NCBI RefSeq assembly: GCF_000498535.1
Contig: NZ_AVGG01000001.1
Location: forward strand, 62,001 to 126,000
Length of the DNA stretch: 64,000 bases
DNA from: Flavobacterium limnosediminis JC2902
GTDB taxonomy: Bacteria > Bacteroidota > Bacteroidia > Flavobacteriales > Flavobacteriaceae
Direction of reading: 5' to 3'
How positions within the stretch are numbered: position 1 is the first letter of the stretch; each line of letters begins with the position of its first letter. Positions 9,441 to 18,124 of the stretch are shown in pieces. A program made the position numbers and the translations under genes. The notes under the pieces were generated by a model. It did no database searches. It saw nothing but the letters and a program-made list of their open reading frames with translations, and was not told the DNA's origin.

Positions 9441-11342
9441 TTAATCCTTCATACATCTAACAGAATATCCGCTGTTAGATGGAGTTGTCACACTATTACT
9501 ATTACTTGGCTTACATTTTGAATTCTCATCATCCAATACCCAATATCTATCTGTGTACCCTTCCACCGGGGAAGGAGATGAACTCCACATTAAAGTTATC
9601 TCATTTATAGAAAGAAATCCATAACCATTTGTAAAACCACATCCTAGTCCAGTAAAACCACTACTATTTGTCGCATTTGCATTCAAACTTGTCCAATGAG
9701 TGCTTCCTACTTCTTTCATCTTATCACCAGCTACATTAATTCCTCCCAAATTATTTACTAAAGTTAGCCAATCATCATCACTAGGGATATGCCATCCCAC
9801 AGGAGCTAAACCTCTTGAGTCATTTACAGCGTATCTATTATATAATTTACCGTATACCGGACCATTTGCAGAATTATTTTCATAATAACACCACGCCCCA
9901 GTAGTTAAATTACGCCACTGAGTCGGATCTTGCACCTGAGGTATGATATCACCATTACGATAAGTACTTACATTCAAGTTTTTTAACATCCATGTTTGAG
10001 TTCCGATAACTACTTCTTGTATGAGCTCTTCATTACCAACTTTAATCGGCAACGTCCCAGAAAACGAACTAAACTCATCGCTATAGCTGTAATTTAAAAA
10101 GGATTCTACCGGCAATGAAGATGGAGTTCCGATAATTTTAATCTTCATATTTAGCTGTCCGTTACTTTGCAAGGATTTGGAAACTATCTCAAGATTCGGA
10201 TGATTAACACTCAGTTCAAGTTTTTGAAAAATTTCCTGGGTCATTACTTCTTGTTCCGCCTGACTCGTTACAGGAATTTGTCTGGTAACAAGATTTGGAA
10301 TGTCATCGAATGGATTATAATTATTGATGTAATCAATTGCATTATTAATTGTATTTAACGTATCATTATAAATAGCATATGAACCAAAAAACAATGTCAT
10401 TAAAGTATTATCGCTTTCAGCATCGCTCATATCTACACTTCTTCTGTAAGTATTGATAGGAGCAACCAAACTTACATCATTTTGAAAACTAACAAAAGAA
10501 CTTCTGTCGTTAGTACCAAAAAGCGAAGAGAAACTTAATTTTACAGCATTAGATTTCGCAACAAGAAAATCACGCAGACGTTCAGCACACAAACCTAAAG
10601 CTACACCAGCTAAAACTGCCCCTACAATCTTAATAGCTGTAAATAGCGGAGGATTGCTAATAAACCAATTTGAAACACCTATTACAGCTGCCCCTATCAC
10701 TACTCCTTCAACACACGCCCTAAACAAATCCAAAGAAACTGTCGCGAAGTCTGTCGGGGTAAATCTACCCGTTATACCATTAATTCCTGACATCATAATA
10801 TAATCAAAAGAGGCTTTATTTGCTTTGTATAATTTAGCCATCACTTCTTTTTGCTCTGCATCCGCATCGGTATAAAAAGAATTAAAAGCAGAAATAAGCC
10901 CTAAAGATGTTTGATATTCCGGAAATGTTGAAACACCAACCTCATTAGTATAATTATCTAGACTTCCTAAAAAAGGAGACAAAGTATTTTCAGGAGTATC
11001 AGTGAGCGCTGTATCCTTCACATCATAGTGAATCGTAGCACTGTTTAAGGAACTGATAACTAAATCCGTTTTTCCTAACGGCGCATTAGGTGAAACCGCA
11101 AAAATCAAAGTATTAACTCCGCTTTTTTTCAATATTACCTGTTCGCCTGCAAATGTAGCTTCATACTCATTTTGAGACAAATCGACTCCGTTTAGATTAA
11201 TTGTTACCGCCTGATAGCGAAAAACCTCACCTCCATTTTGATCGATCTGTTCGTTTTCCTTTGCATCGTCTTTTGAACAAGACACCATTACTGCCATTGC
11301 AGCGATAAACAGGACTAAGCTTTTAAGTAGATATTTTCTCAC
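9441..11342 (-). CDS. FISUMP-domain lipoprotein of unknown function
   Basis: I choose the GTG at 11342, giving 633 residues, because it opens directly on a lipoprotein signal ending AMAVMVSC (lipidated Cys22, then SKDD) and because a -7 box lies at 11373-11366; the ATG 24 codons further up (11414) would lie upstream of that promoter. The C-terminal half from about residue 440 is a FISUMP domain (Fibrobacter succinogenes major paralogous domain): GTQTWMLKNLNV, WCYYEN, YGKLYNRYAV, LAPVGWHIPSDDDW and the final GYSVRCMKD. The first 400 residues resemble nothing I know; they include a hydrophobic glycine/alanine-rich stretch (GVVIGAAVIGVSNWF, IKIVGAVLAGVALGLC) that could insert in or pack against membrane. 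It is probably surface or periplasmic, anchored by lipid. Function unknown. Confidence 0.85.
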   Translation of the reverse strand: MRKYLLKSLVLFIAAMAVMVSCSKDDAKENEQIDQNGGEVFRYQAVTINLNGVDLSQNEYEATFAGEQVILKKSGVNTLIFAVSPNAPLGKTDLVISSLNSATIHYDVKDTALTDTPENTLSPFLGSLDNYTNEVGVSTFPEYQTSLGLISAFNSFYTDADAEQKEVMAKLYKANKASFDYIMMSGINGITGRFTPTDFATVSLDLFRACVEGVVIGAAVIGVSNWFISNPPLFTAIKIVGAVLAGVALGLCAERLRDFLVAKSNAVKLSFSSLFGTNDRSSFVSFQNDVSLVAPINTYRRSVDMSDAESDNTLMTLFFGSYAIYNDTLNTINNAIDYINNYNPFDDIPNLVTRQIPVTSQAEQEVMTQEIFQKLELSVNHPNLEIVSKSLQSNGQLNMKIKIIGTPSSLPVESFLNYSYSDEFSSFSGTLPIKVGNEELIQEVVIGTQTWMLKNLNVSTYRNGDIIPQVQDPTQWRNLTTGAWCYYENNSANGPVYGKLYNRYAVNDSRGLAPVGWHIPSDDDWLTLVNNLGGINVAGDKMKEVGSTHWTSLNANATNSSGFTGLGCGFTNGYGFLSINEITLMWSSSPSPVEGYTDRYWVLDDENSKCKPSNSNSVTTPSNSGYSVRCMKD

Positions 11343-11365
11343 ACTATCAATTGTTAAATTTTTAA

Positions 11366-11373
11366 CAAAGATA
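11366..11373 (-). promoter_or_regulatory. -7 promoter box of the FISUMP lipoprotein gene
   Basis: TATCTTTG on the minus strand (11373-11366), 23 nt before the proposed GTG start at 11342. A TTG lies 22 nt further up. Its position supports the shorter reading frame. Confidence 0.5.
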
Positions 11374-11853
11374 ACCCTTTTGTTTCTCCGCGCCCCAATT
11401 AAAATAAAAAACACAAATAAAACTGATTACAAACAACTTACATGCAAATTTAAAAAAATTGTTATGGATCTAAAATTGCAAAAAATATCTCGAATTAAAA
11501 AACAATAACAGACATCATTCCTCTGAAAAACCTAACTAAACTTTAAAAAAAATCGTAAAATTTCTGATTCTGACAGCACATTTAATCTCTCTTCATTCAT
11601 TACCTGAACTTTCTTCTTGTTTATCATACTTTAATCACTAAAAAAATACTCTTTACTTTAGCCTCAGAACCCATAGAAAAAAAACGATAAAAAACCTCTT
11701 TAAACGCCAAAAAACACCCCGCATGAAAACAAACCGAATTTCACAGCATTTTATCGATAAAATAAAATACAATGTACTGATTATTAAAATTTTATAATTT
11801 AATTATTAAAAAAATTCCTTGTTTTTTAAAGCACTTTTTAGATAGTAATTTTA
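11374..11853. other. AT-rich intergenic region between two divergent genes
   Basis: About 480 bases with no credible reading frame or RNA gene. It is A/T-rich with many A- and T-tracts. The only structured element I see is the 14-bp palindrome at 11749-11762. It must contain the upstream control regions of both the FISUMP lipoprotein gene (left) and the LRR gene (right). Confidence 0.6.
11749..11762. repeat. palindrome TTTTATCGATAAAA
   Basis: Perfect 14-bp palindrome in the intergenic region, about 150 bp upstream of the LRR gene. Its 12-bp core recurs at 53180-53191 upstream of the giant hybrid kinase. It could be a transcription-factor site; this is inference. Confidence 0.4.
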
Positions 11854-11861
11854 TAACTTTG
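11854..11861 (+). promoter_or_regulatory. -7 promoter box of the LRR gene
   Basis: TAACTTTG matches TAnnTTTG, 50 nt upstream of the ATG at 11912. No well-spaced TTG is visible. Confidence 0.45.
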
Positions 11862-11911
11862 TGATAGTAAAAAATACCACGACATGAAATGTATAATCAA
11901 ACTTATTTTTT

Positions 11912-13099
11912 ATGAAAAATTTTTTACTTCTCCTGTTTATTGCCCCACAGTTCCTTATTGCTCAGACAGCTCTCATTCCAGATGCTAATTTTGAGCAAAA
12001 GTTAGTCACTTTAGGTTTGGACAATGCCGTTGACGGTTCCGTACTTACAGCCAATGTAAGTTCTGTTACCGACCTGGATATTTCCCTGTCCAACATCTCC
12101 AACCTAACAGGCATTGAAGCTTTCACGTCGCTGACATACTTAAATTGTTCCGAAAATAATTTAACGAGTCTCAACGTAACACCCATTCTCACCTTAGAGG
12201 AACTGGAATGTAACGGAAATGCGTTAACCAGCCTTAACATAACACCCAACACCAACCTCAGCTACCTCGAGGCCTATGGCAATCAGCTGACAGCAATTGA
12301 CGTCACACAAAACCCCTTATTACTGTATCTGGGCCTTGACGACAATAACCTCACCGCACTTAATGTAACTTTAAACACGAGTCTAAAAGAACTGCATTGC
12401 GGAGGCAACTCACTGTCCACAATAAACGTTTCTCTGAATACAGGCTTGGAAATCCTTGACCTCTACAGCAACAGTTTAAGCAGCATTAATGTGTCTTCAA
12501 ATACCGCATTAAAATATTTAGGCTTAACTCTTAATCAATTAACAAGTATTGATTTATCACAGAACGTAAACCTGGAGCAATTAAAAATCAGCTCTAATTT
12601 ACTGACTACGCTATCCATTGCAACCTGTCCGCTGCTTACCCAAATTAATTGCAGCAACAACCTGCTTACATCACTGGATTTACGAAACGGAAACAATGCT
12701 AATTTCATTTTGCTCAACAACGGAGCTCTCAACAATCCTGATCTGGAATGCATAAATGTTGACAATCCGACTTATTCAGCTGCAAACTGGGGTGTTTTGT
12801 TTCACGAAACTGCAACCTACTCCACGAATTGTCTGCTTGGCACCGACGCCCATTTGCTGCAATCCTTGTCAATCTACCCTAATCCTTCCAACGGAAAAGT
12901 GTATATCAGTTCACCCGAATTGGTTTCAATAAATCAGATAACAATTCTGGACATTAACGGAAGAACCATCAAATCAGTTACTCCGGAAACCATACAAGAC
13001 CGTTACGAAGTGGATTTGTCCGGAATAAATCAGGGTATCTATTTCGCAGCAATCAACTCTTCCGAAGGCACATTGACCAAAAAAATTATTTTACGATAA
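11912..13099 (+). CDS. leucine-rich-repeat protein with T9SS type A sorting domain
   Basis: Secreted 395-residue protein. It starts with a signal peptide (MKNFLLLLFIAPQFLIAQ). Residues about 45-270 are leucine-rich repeats of roughly 21 residues with the recurring pattern L-x-x-L-x-C/L-x-x-N-x-L-T-x-L-N-V-T, of the type seen in internalin-like Bacteroidota proteins. Residues about 315-395 are a type IX secretion sorting domain: SLSIYPNPSNGKVYI, ITILDINGRTI, the YEVDLSGINQGIYFAAI strand and the final KKIILR. The protein should cross the outer membrane by the T9SS and be released or attached to the cell surface; the window also encodes the T9SS protein PorT. LRR arrays bind proteins or glycans, but the ligand cannot be inferred. 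It is a single-gene unit with its own -7 box and a terminator. Confidence 0.9.
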   Translation: MKNFLLLLFIAPQFLIAQTALIPDANFEQKLVTLGLDNAVDGSVLTANVSSVTDLDISLSNISNLTGIEAFTSLTYLNCSENNLTSLNVTPILTLEELECNGNALTSLNITPNTNLSYLEAYGNQLTAIDVTQNPLLLYLGLDDNNLTALNVTLNTSLKELHCGGNSLSTINVSLNTGLEILDLYSNSLSSINVSSNTALKYLGLTLNQLTSIDLSQNVNLEQLKISSNLLTTLSIATCPLLTQINCSNNLLTSLDLRNGNNANFILLNNGALNNPDLECINVDNPTYSAANWGVLFHETATYSTNCLLGTDAHLLQSLSIYPNPSNGKVYISSPELVSINQITILDINGRTIKSVTPETIQDRYEVDLSGINQGIYFAAINSSEGTLTKKIILR

Positions 13100-13123
13100 A
13101 TAGTATAATCTTATAATCTTTAA

Positions 13124-13160
13124 ATGGCCGGCCCGACTAATTCAGCCGGTCATTTTTTTT
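13124..13160 (+). terminator. intrinsic terminator of the LRR gene
   Basis: Nine-bp GC-rich stem ATGGCCGGC (13124-13132) with GCCGGTCAT (13145-13153, one G-U pair), followed by a run of T to 13160. It lies 25 nt after the stop. Confidence 0.88.
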
Positions 13161-13444
13161 ATCCATACTCACGCTTACTGCCCTTTTTTACCAAAATAAA
13201 GCTCGCAAACCCCATAACATCATTAGTATCAAGTATAACACAAACGGACACCAATAGATCACACATCAAATCCAAATAAAAAATACGCAATCAAAAAGCT
13301 CTTCGAATCTCGGTTTTTACATTTTATCAGAATATTTTTTCGTTTTACTGACAATTTCGCATTTATTATGCTTGCATACTATTTTATTTGAAATATTTGC
13401 TTAAATTCGTCGCTCGAAATAATCAACTTTATACCTTTATAAAA
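13161..13444. other. intergenic region upstream of etfB
   Basis: About 284 bases between the LRR terminator and the etfB ATG, without a credible gene. I see no textbook promoter; the closest -7-like box, TACCTTTA at 13432-13439, is too near the start codon to be convincing. Confidence 0.5.
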
Positions 13445-14191
13445 ATGAAAATATTAGTTTGCATCAGCCATGTACCTGATACTACTTCAAAGATTAACTT
13501 CATTAACGGTGATACAGAATTCGACACAAACGGAGTTCAATACGTAATCAACCCTAATGACGAGTTTGGTTTAACCAGAGCAATCTGGTTCAAAGAACAA
13601 CAAGGCGCTAACGTAACCGTAGTGAACGTTGGAGGTGCTGATGCAGAAGCTACTTTAAGAAAAGCCTTGGCTATCGGCGCGGATGAAGCTATCCGTGTAA
13701 ACGCTAATCCAACAGACGGCTTCTTCGTAGCTAAACAATTGGCAGAAGTGGTAAAAAACGGTGGTTATGATTTAGTTATAGCGGGTAAAGAATCATTGGA
13801 TTATAACGGTGGAATGGTTCCGGGAATGCTTGCCGCATTAACCGGGAATGATTTCGTAAACTCTTGTATCGGTTTAGAAATCAACGGAACTTCTGCGAAA
13901 GCGGTAAGGGAAATTGACGGAGGTAAAGAAACGATTTCTGCGAACTTACCATTGGTTATCGGTGGTCAGAAAGGTTTAGTGGAAGAAAAAGACTTACGCA
14001 TCCCGAACATGAGAGGCATCATGACAGCGAGAACAAAAGCCTTGACTATTCTTGAGCCGGTAGGTGCTGAAAACACTACGAAAGCAGTAAAATTCGAAAA
14101 ACCGGCAGCTAAATCGGCAGTGAAATTAGTGAGCCCGGACAACTTGGACGAATTAATCAACTTATTACATAACGAAGCGAAAGTAATTTAG
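13445..14191 (+). CDS. etfB: electron transfer flavoprotein, beta subunit
   Basis: Beta (AMP-binding) subunit of the heterodimeric ETF that collects electrons from acyl-CoA and other dehydrogenases and passes them to the quinone pool. The family opening MKILVCISHVPDTTSKI sets the start at 13445 (248 residues); an in-frame ATG 19 codons earlier adds sequence not found in the family. Recognisable blocks are YVINPNDEFGLTRAIWFKE, GADEAIRVN, VIAGKESLDYNGGMVPGMLA and LPLVIGGQKGLVEEKDLRIP. etfA follows after 82 bases in the same direction; together they form an operon ending at the hairpin at 15262. Confidence 0.96.
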   Translation: MKILVCISHVPDTTSKINFINGDTEFDTNGVQYVINPNDEFGLTRAIWFKEQQGANVTVVNVGGADAEATLRKALAIGADEAIRVNANPTDGFFVAKQLAEVVKNGGYDLVIAGKESLDYNGGMVPGMLAALTGNDFVNSCIGLEINGTSAKAVREIDGGKETISANLPLVIGGQKGLVEEKDLRIPNMRGIMTARTKALTILEPVGAENTTKAVKFEKPAAKSAVKLVSPDNLDELINLLHNEAKVI

Positions 14192-14273
14192 TATTCAGTT
14201 AGCAGTAGCAGCTGGCAGTTTCGCCCCGCTTAAAATAACCGAATTATCAAATAACCGAATAAAATTAAAGATC
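14192..14273 (+). repeat. degenerate short-word repeats in the etfB-etfA spacer
   Basis: The spacer is built of short repeated words: GCAGT/GGCAGT variants (CAGTTAGCAGTAGCAGCTGG) followed by two exact copies of ATAACCGAAT (14235-14244 and 14251-14260). It resembles the spacers before thyA and accD and ends in an A-rich leader before the ATG. Confidence 0.5.
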
Positions 14274-15242
14274 ATGTCAATTTTAATATACGCTGAATCA
14301 GCAGAAGGAAAATTTAAAAAAGTAGCTTTCGAGTTGGCTTCTTATGCTAAGAAAGTTGCAGAAATGATGGGAACAACCGTTACTGCGGTAACTGTAAACG
14401 CGGGTGACGTTTCCGAATTATCAAAATACGGAGTGGATAAAGTATTAAAAGTAACTAACGACAAATTAGCAGCTTTCAACGCTAAGGCTTACGCCGACGT
14501 TATCAAACAAGCCGCTCAGAAAGAAGGAACGAAAGTAGTAGTTTTATCTTCCACAACAGACTCTTTATACTTAGCGCCACTTGTAGCCGTTGGACTGAAT
14601 GCAGGGTATGCTTCTAACGTAGTGGCTTTACCGGAAAGTACGTCGCCTTTTACAGTAAAAAGAAACGCATTCTCCAACAAGGCTTTTAACATTACGGAAA
14701 TCACTACCGATGTAAAAGTATTGGGAATTTCTAAAAACTCATACGGAATCAAAGAAAACACTTCCTCATTGACTGAAGAAGATTTCGCACCATCATTAAA
14801 CGACGCTGATTTCTCTGTAAAAATCGAATCCGTGGAAAAAGTAACCGGAAAAGTTACCATTGCCGATGCTGAAATCGTAGTTTCTGCTGGTCGTGGAATG
14901 AAAGGCCCTGAGAACTGGGGAATGATTGAAGAATTGGCAGCAGTTCTTGGAGCAGCAACCGCTTGTTCAAAACCGGTATCCGATTTAGGTTGGAGATCCC
15001 ACAGCGAGCACGTTGGTCAGACCGGAAAACCAGTGGCAGCAAACTTATACATTGCTATCGGAATTTCAGGGGCAATCCAACACATTGCAGGAATCAACTC
15101 TTCTAAAGTAAAAGTTGCCATCAACACTGATCCGGAAGCTCCTTTCTTTAAAGTGGCTGATTACGGAGTGGTAGGAGATGCTTTCCAGGTAGTTCCTCAA
15201 TTAATCGAAAAATTAAAAGCTTTTAAGGCAGCACAGCATTAA
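14274..15242 (+). CDS. etfA: electron transfer flavoprotein, alpha subunit
   Basis: Alpha, FAD-binding subunit of ETF; 322 residues, normal length. The N-terminal ETF domain spans about residues 1-185 (MSILIYAESAEGKFKK, VVLSSTTDSLYLAPLVAVGL). The C-terminal FAD domain has SAGRGMKGPENWGMIEELA, GAATACSKPVSDLGWRSHSE, the flavin-contacting HVGQTGKPVAANLYIAIGIS and GAIQHIAGINSSKVKVAINT. With etfB it makes the electron carrier that links fatty-acid and amino-acid oxidation to the respiratory chain. A strong hairpin terminator follows 20 nt after the stop. Confidence 0.97.
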   Translation: MSILIYAESAEGKFKKVAFELASYAKKVAEMMGTTVTAVTVNAGDVSELSKYGVDKVLKVTNDKLAAFNAKAYADVIKQAAQKEGTKVVVLSSTTDSLYLAPLVAVGLNAGYASNVVALPESTSPFTVKRNAFSNKAFNITEITTDVKVLGISKNSYGIKENTSSLTEEDFAPSLNDADFSVKIESVEKVTGKVTIADAEIVVSAGRGMKGPENWGMIEELAAVLGAATACSKPVSDLGWRSHSEHVGQTGKPVAANLYIAIGISGAIQHIAGINSSKVKVAINTDPEAPFFKVADYGVVGDAFQVVPQLIEKLKAFKAAQH

Positions 15243-15261
15243 AATTCAGCTTACCTTCTAA

Positions 15262-15296
15262 AAAAAACCATCTTATTTTTTTAAGGTGGTTTTTTT
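15262..15296 (+). terminator. intrinsic terminator of the etfBA operon
   Basis: Fourteen-bp stem AAAAAACCATCTTA (15262-15275) with TAAGGTGGTTTTTT (15282-15295, one G-U pair) and a 6-nt loop, ending in a T-run. Confidence 0.88.
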
Positions 15297-15479
15297 ATTT
15301 TTTGGAGCGAAAGTTTTTCGTTTCTTTGCAATAGCCTTTCTTGCTTTGACGCTTATTTCTTACTTCCAACGTAGATATACCGATTCAATCAGGAGATCAA
15401 CGCAATTGTATTCTAATTTTATAATTTTTCAATATAATTGACGTAAATTAGTACTATTCATAGCAATCAACTAACAAAA

Positions 15480-15513
15480 AACTTTGCGCCTTCGTGCCTT
15501 AGTGGCTAAAAAT
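15480..15513 (+). repeat. leader with internal GCC-TT-GTGCC word repeats
   Basis: The bases before the ATG at 15514 contain a tandem-like run of related words (CTTTGCGCC, TTCGTGCC, TTAGTGGC). It could also be read as coding from a TTG at 15484, adding ten residues, but the family starts at the later ATG. It looks like a dispersed leader element rather than coding DNA; that is inference. Confidence 0.3.
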
Positions 15514-16143
15514 ATGAGCTTAGTAAAACTAACTATAAAGGGAATTTCATACAGCCAGACTCAAAATGGCGCCTACGCACTGATATTAAACGAAGTCGAC
15601 GGCGAACGAAAACTGCCTATCGTCATCGGTGCTTTCGAGGCGCAGTCCATTGCTATTGCCCTTGAAAAAGAAATCCGTCCGCCGAGACCCTTAACACACG
15701 ACTTATTCAAAAATTTTGCCGACCGATTTGACATCGTGGTAAAACAGGTAATCATTCACAAGTTGGTTGACGGCGTTTTCTTCTCCAGTATTATCTGTGA
15801 AAGAGACCGGATTGAAGAAATAATCGATGCCAGAACTTCAGATGCCATTGCATTGGCACTCCGCTTTAATGCGCCGATTTTTACCTATAAAAACATCCTG
15901 GACAAAGCCGGAATTTATCTGAAAATAAACCCGCCCGAAGAAGGCAAGACTCCGGAGGAAAGTGACGATCCTTTGACCAATCCGGAAAGTTTCGGATTAG
16001 TTGGCGAGGAAAACGTGACCGGTGAATCGTACACCCAATATTCTCTGGCCGAGCTCTATGAACTTCTGGAAGGAGCCGTTCAGAATGAAGATTATGAAAA
16101 AGCCGCCAAGATCCGCGACGAAATTTCAAAAAGAGAGTCGTAG
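15514..16143 (+). CDS. bifunctional nuclease family protein (DUF151) with UvrB/UvrC motif
   Basis: The 209-residue protein (from the ATG at 15514, MSLVKLTIKGISYSQTQNGA) has a DUF151 domain in residues about 1-135: ALILNEVDGERKLPIVIGAF, SIAIALEKEI, RPLTHDLF and ARTSDAIALALRFNAPI. Members are called bifunctional nucleases after plant and archaeal examples with DNase and RNase activity. The C-terminal 40 residues carry a UvrB/UvrC motif (LAELYELLEGAVQNEDYEKA, AAKIRDEISKRES), a protein-protein contact helix pair also found in ClpC and UvrB/C. Bacterial members are poorly characterised, so nuclease activity is only inferred. thyA follows after an 80-base repeat-like spacer in the same direction. 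Confidence 0.88.
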   Translation: MSLVKLTIKGISYSQTQNGAYALILNEVDGERKLPIVIGAFEAQSIAIALEKEIRPPRPLTHDLFKNFADRFDIVVKQVIIHKLVDGVFFSSIICERDRIEEIIDARTSDAIALALRFNAPIFTYKNILDKAGIYLKINPPEEGKTPEESDDPLTNPESFGLVGEENVTGESYTQYSLAELYELLEGAVQNEDYEKAAKIRDEISKRES

Positions 16144-16223
16144 CCAGTTGGCAATGTTCAGACAGCAGTAAGCCGTTATAACAATCCAAACAACCAAATA
16201 ATCGCATCAACGATCAAACAATA
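16144..16223 (+). repeat. degenerate short-word repeats in the spacer before thyA
   Basis: The 80-base spacer holds CAGTTGGCA and CAGACAGCAGT words followed by repeated AACAATCCAAAC / AACCAAAT / AACGATCAAAC words leading straight into the ATG. It is of the same style as the spacers before etfA and accD. Confidence 0.45.
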
Positions 16224-17048
16224 ATGAAGCAGTATTTAGATTTAGTAAAGCACGTTTTAGAAAACGGAAATCAAAAAGGAGACAGAACGGGAACGGGAAC
16301 AAAAAGTGTTTTCGGATATCAGATGCGTTTTGATCTGAACGAAGGTTTCCCAATGGTTACCACCAAAAAGCTGCATTTAAAATCTATCATTTACGAATTG
16401 CTTTGGTTTTTGAAGGGCGACACTAATATTGCTTATCTGAAAGAAAACGGCGTAAAAATCTGGGACGAGTGGGCGGATGAAAACGGCGATTTGGGTCCGG
16501 TTTACGGTCATCAGTGGCGCAACTGGAACAGCGAAGAAATCGATCAGATACAGGAACTTATCGAAACCCTGAAAAGAAATCCGAACAGCCGACGTATGCT
16601 GGTTTCAGCCTGGAACCCTTCGGTTTTACCGGACGACAAAAAAACGTTTTCCGAAAATGTTGCCGACGGAAAAGCAGCCCTACCGCCTTGTCATGCTTTT
16701 TTCCAATTTTATGTGGCCGACGGAAAATTATCGTGCCAGCTGTACCAAAGAAGTGCGGATATTTTCTTAGGAGTTCCTTTCAACATTGCTTCCTACGCCT
16801 TGTTTACCATGATGGTGGCTCAGGTTTGCGATTTGCAGCCGGGTGAATTCATCCACACTTTTGGAGACGCACACATCTACAATAATCATATGGAACAATT
16901 GGAATTACAGCTTACGCGTGAACCGAAACCGCTTCCGAAAATGATACTGAATCCGAACGTAAAAAACATCTTCGATTTCCAGTTTGACGATTTTACCTTA
17001 ACGGATTATGACCCGCATCCACACATCAAAGGACAGGTCGCCGTTTAA
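16224..17048 (+). CDS. thyA: thymidylate synthase
   Basis: Converts dUMP and 5,10-methylene-tetrahydrofolate to dTMP and dihydrofolate. The 274-residue protein is a canonical Thy[21 protein letters not shown] near the N-terminus, [15 protein letters not shown], the active-site segment [13 protein letters not shown] with the nucleophile Cys156, [20 protein letters not shown] for substrate binding, [13 protein letters not shown], and the invariant ending IKGQVAV. The dihydrofolate produced is recycled by the folA product encoded about 2 kb downstream on the same strand. No sign of the alternative ThyX here. Confidence 0.98.
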   Translation: MKQYLDLVKHVLENGNQKGDRTGTGTKSVFGYQMRFDLNEGFPMVTTKKLHLKSIIYELLWFLKGDTNIAYLKENGVKIWDEWADENGDLGPVYGHQWRNWNSEEIDQIQELIETLKRNPNSRRMLVSAWNPSVLPDDKKTFSENVADGKAALPPCHAFFQFYVADGKLSCQLYQRSADIFLGVPFNIASYALFTMMVAQVCDLQPGEFIHTFGDAHIYNNHMEQLELQLTREPKPLPKMILNPNVKNIFDFQFDDFTLTDYDPHPHIKGQVAV

Positions 17049-17078
17049 TCAACAAACACACACAAATACTTCATTACA

Positions 17079-18038
17079 ATGAAACAATTTTTATTGTCGG
17101 TTTCCCTATGTCTTTTTTCAACGGTTTTTTATGCCCAGAACGATAAAATCATTTATTTGGATTCCATAGGGGACGAAACGCAATACACAAATCACATTAC
17201 ATCCATCATAATTAAAGACTTTAAGTCGGAAAGAAATCAATACAATGTTTATGAGTATTACAAATCGGGTAAATTAAAATCCGAAGGCGTATGCTCCAAC
17301 AAATGGGCACTAACCAAAGAAGGTATTTTTTCTACCTATTATGAAAGCGGAAACACGGAGTCCCGAACGATGTATGACAAGGGACTTCCTTACGGAGATT
17401 TCACTTCCTGGCATGAAAACGGGAACAAAAAAACAGAAGGTGAGTATCTGATCTTTGAAAATCCCCAGGGAATGAAAACATCCGAATTAAAAATTAAGAA
17501 CTATTGGGACGAAAACAACATACAAAGGGTTTTCAACGGAAACGGAATTTACACCGTAACTGACAAATCGGAATCAGCATCCGGAGAGGTAAATAACGGT
17601 GTCAAACAAGGTTTATGGGAAGCCAAATCCACATCCCCTGAAACAAATAACAGGAAAACATATTCCGAAACATATAAAAAAGGGAAACTGATTTCAGGAA
17701 CATCTTTCGACGAAAACTCCAATCCGTACAATTACACAGAACTTAACACTCAGGCTGGTCCAAAAAAAGGGATGGAGCACTTTTACAGATTTGTTTCCGG
17801 TAAAATAGACGTGCCATCAAAAAAACCCCATCAAGATCAAATGAAACTGCTGGCTTCATTTATAATAAACAAAGACGGTAAAATTTCTGAAGTAAAAATT
17901 TTAAGGGGAGATTCCAAAATTAACAAATCATTGGAAAGTGCTTTGCTAAAATATCCGAATTGGAATCCGGCTCTTCAAAGAGGAAGACCTGTCAGATCTA
18001 AATTTACACTTCCAATAACCATTAATACCGGTATCTAA
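17079..18038 (+). CDS. secreted MORN-like repeat protein with TonB-C-like domain
   Basis: The 319-residue protein has a signal peptide (MKQFLLSVSLCLFSTVFYAQ). Residues about 60-130 hold YwqK/MORN_2-type repeats (YYKSGKLKSEGVC, TYYESGNTESRTMYDKGLP, SWHENGNKKTEGEY) and a further copy occurs near residue 165 (GEVNNGVKQGLWEA). The C-terminal 75 residues (MKLLASFIINKDGKISEVKI, LLKYPNWNPALQRGRPVRSK) match the TonB C-terminal domain as found in stand-alone periplasmic proteins of Bacteroidota. There is no N-terminal TonB membrane anchor or Pro-rich linker, so it is not a full TonB. Some databases label YwqK-type proteins as antitoxins, which I would not carry over. It starts 30 bases after thyA and may be co-transcribed. 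Function unknown. Confidence 0.78.
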   Translation: MKQFLLSVSLCLFSTVFYAQNDKIIYLDSIGDETQYTNHITSIIIKDFKSERNQYNVYEYYKSGKLKSEGVCSNKWALTKEGIFSTYYESGNTESRTMYDKGLPYGDFTSWHENGNKKTEGEYLIFENPQGMKTSELKIKNYWDENNIQRVFNGNGIYTVTDKSESASGEVNNGVKQGLWEAKSTSPETNNRKTYSETYKKGKLISGTSFDENSNPYNYTELNTQAGPKKGMEHFYRFVSGKIDVPSKKPHQDQMKLLASFIINKDGKISEVKILRGDSKINKSLESALLKYPNWNPALQRGRPVRSKFTLPITINTGI

Positions 18039-18074
18039 TCACCATAAGCGATTTCCTTTTCAAAAATAAAAACG

Positions 18075-18082
18075 TATCTTTA
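18075..18082 (+). promoter_or_regulatory. -7-like box before the disrupted membrane gene
   Basis: TATCTTTA, one base off TAnnTTTG, 42 nt upstream of the ATG at 18125. The same variant occurs before the 2TM gene at 18805. Confidence 0.3.
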
Positions 18083-18124
18083 GACTACCATCAGGAAAGC
18101 CACCCTGTTAAAACAAAACCGTCT

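Noticed and set aside
11884-11989. Short frame opening at ATG 11884 upstream of and overlapping the LRR gene start
   Set aside because: It is in another frame, about 34 codons long, with no signal of its own; the LRR signal peptide start at 11912 is clear.
13388-13444. Upstream start adding 19 residues to EtfB
   Set aside because: The EtfB family begins at MKILVCIS; the added residues are not family-like.
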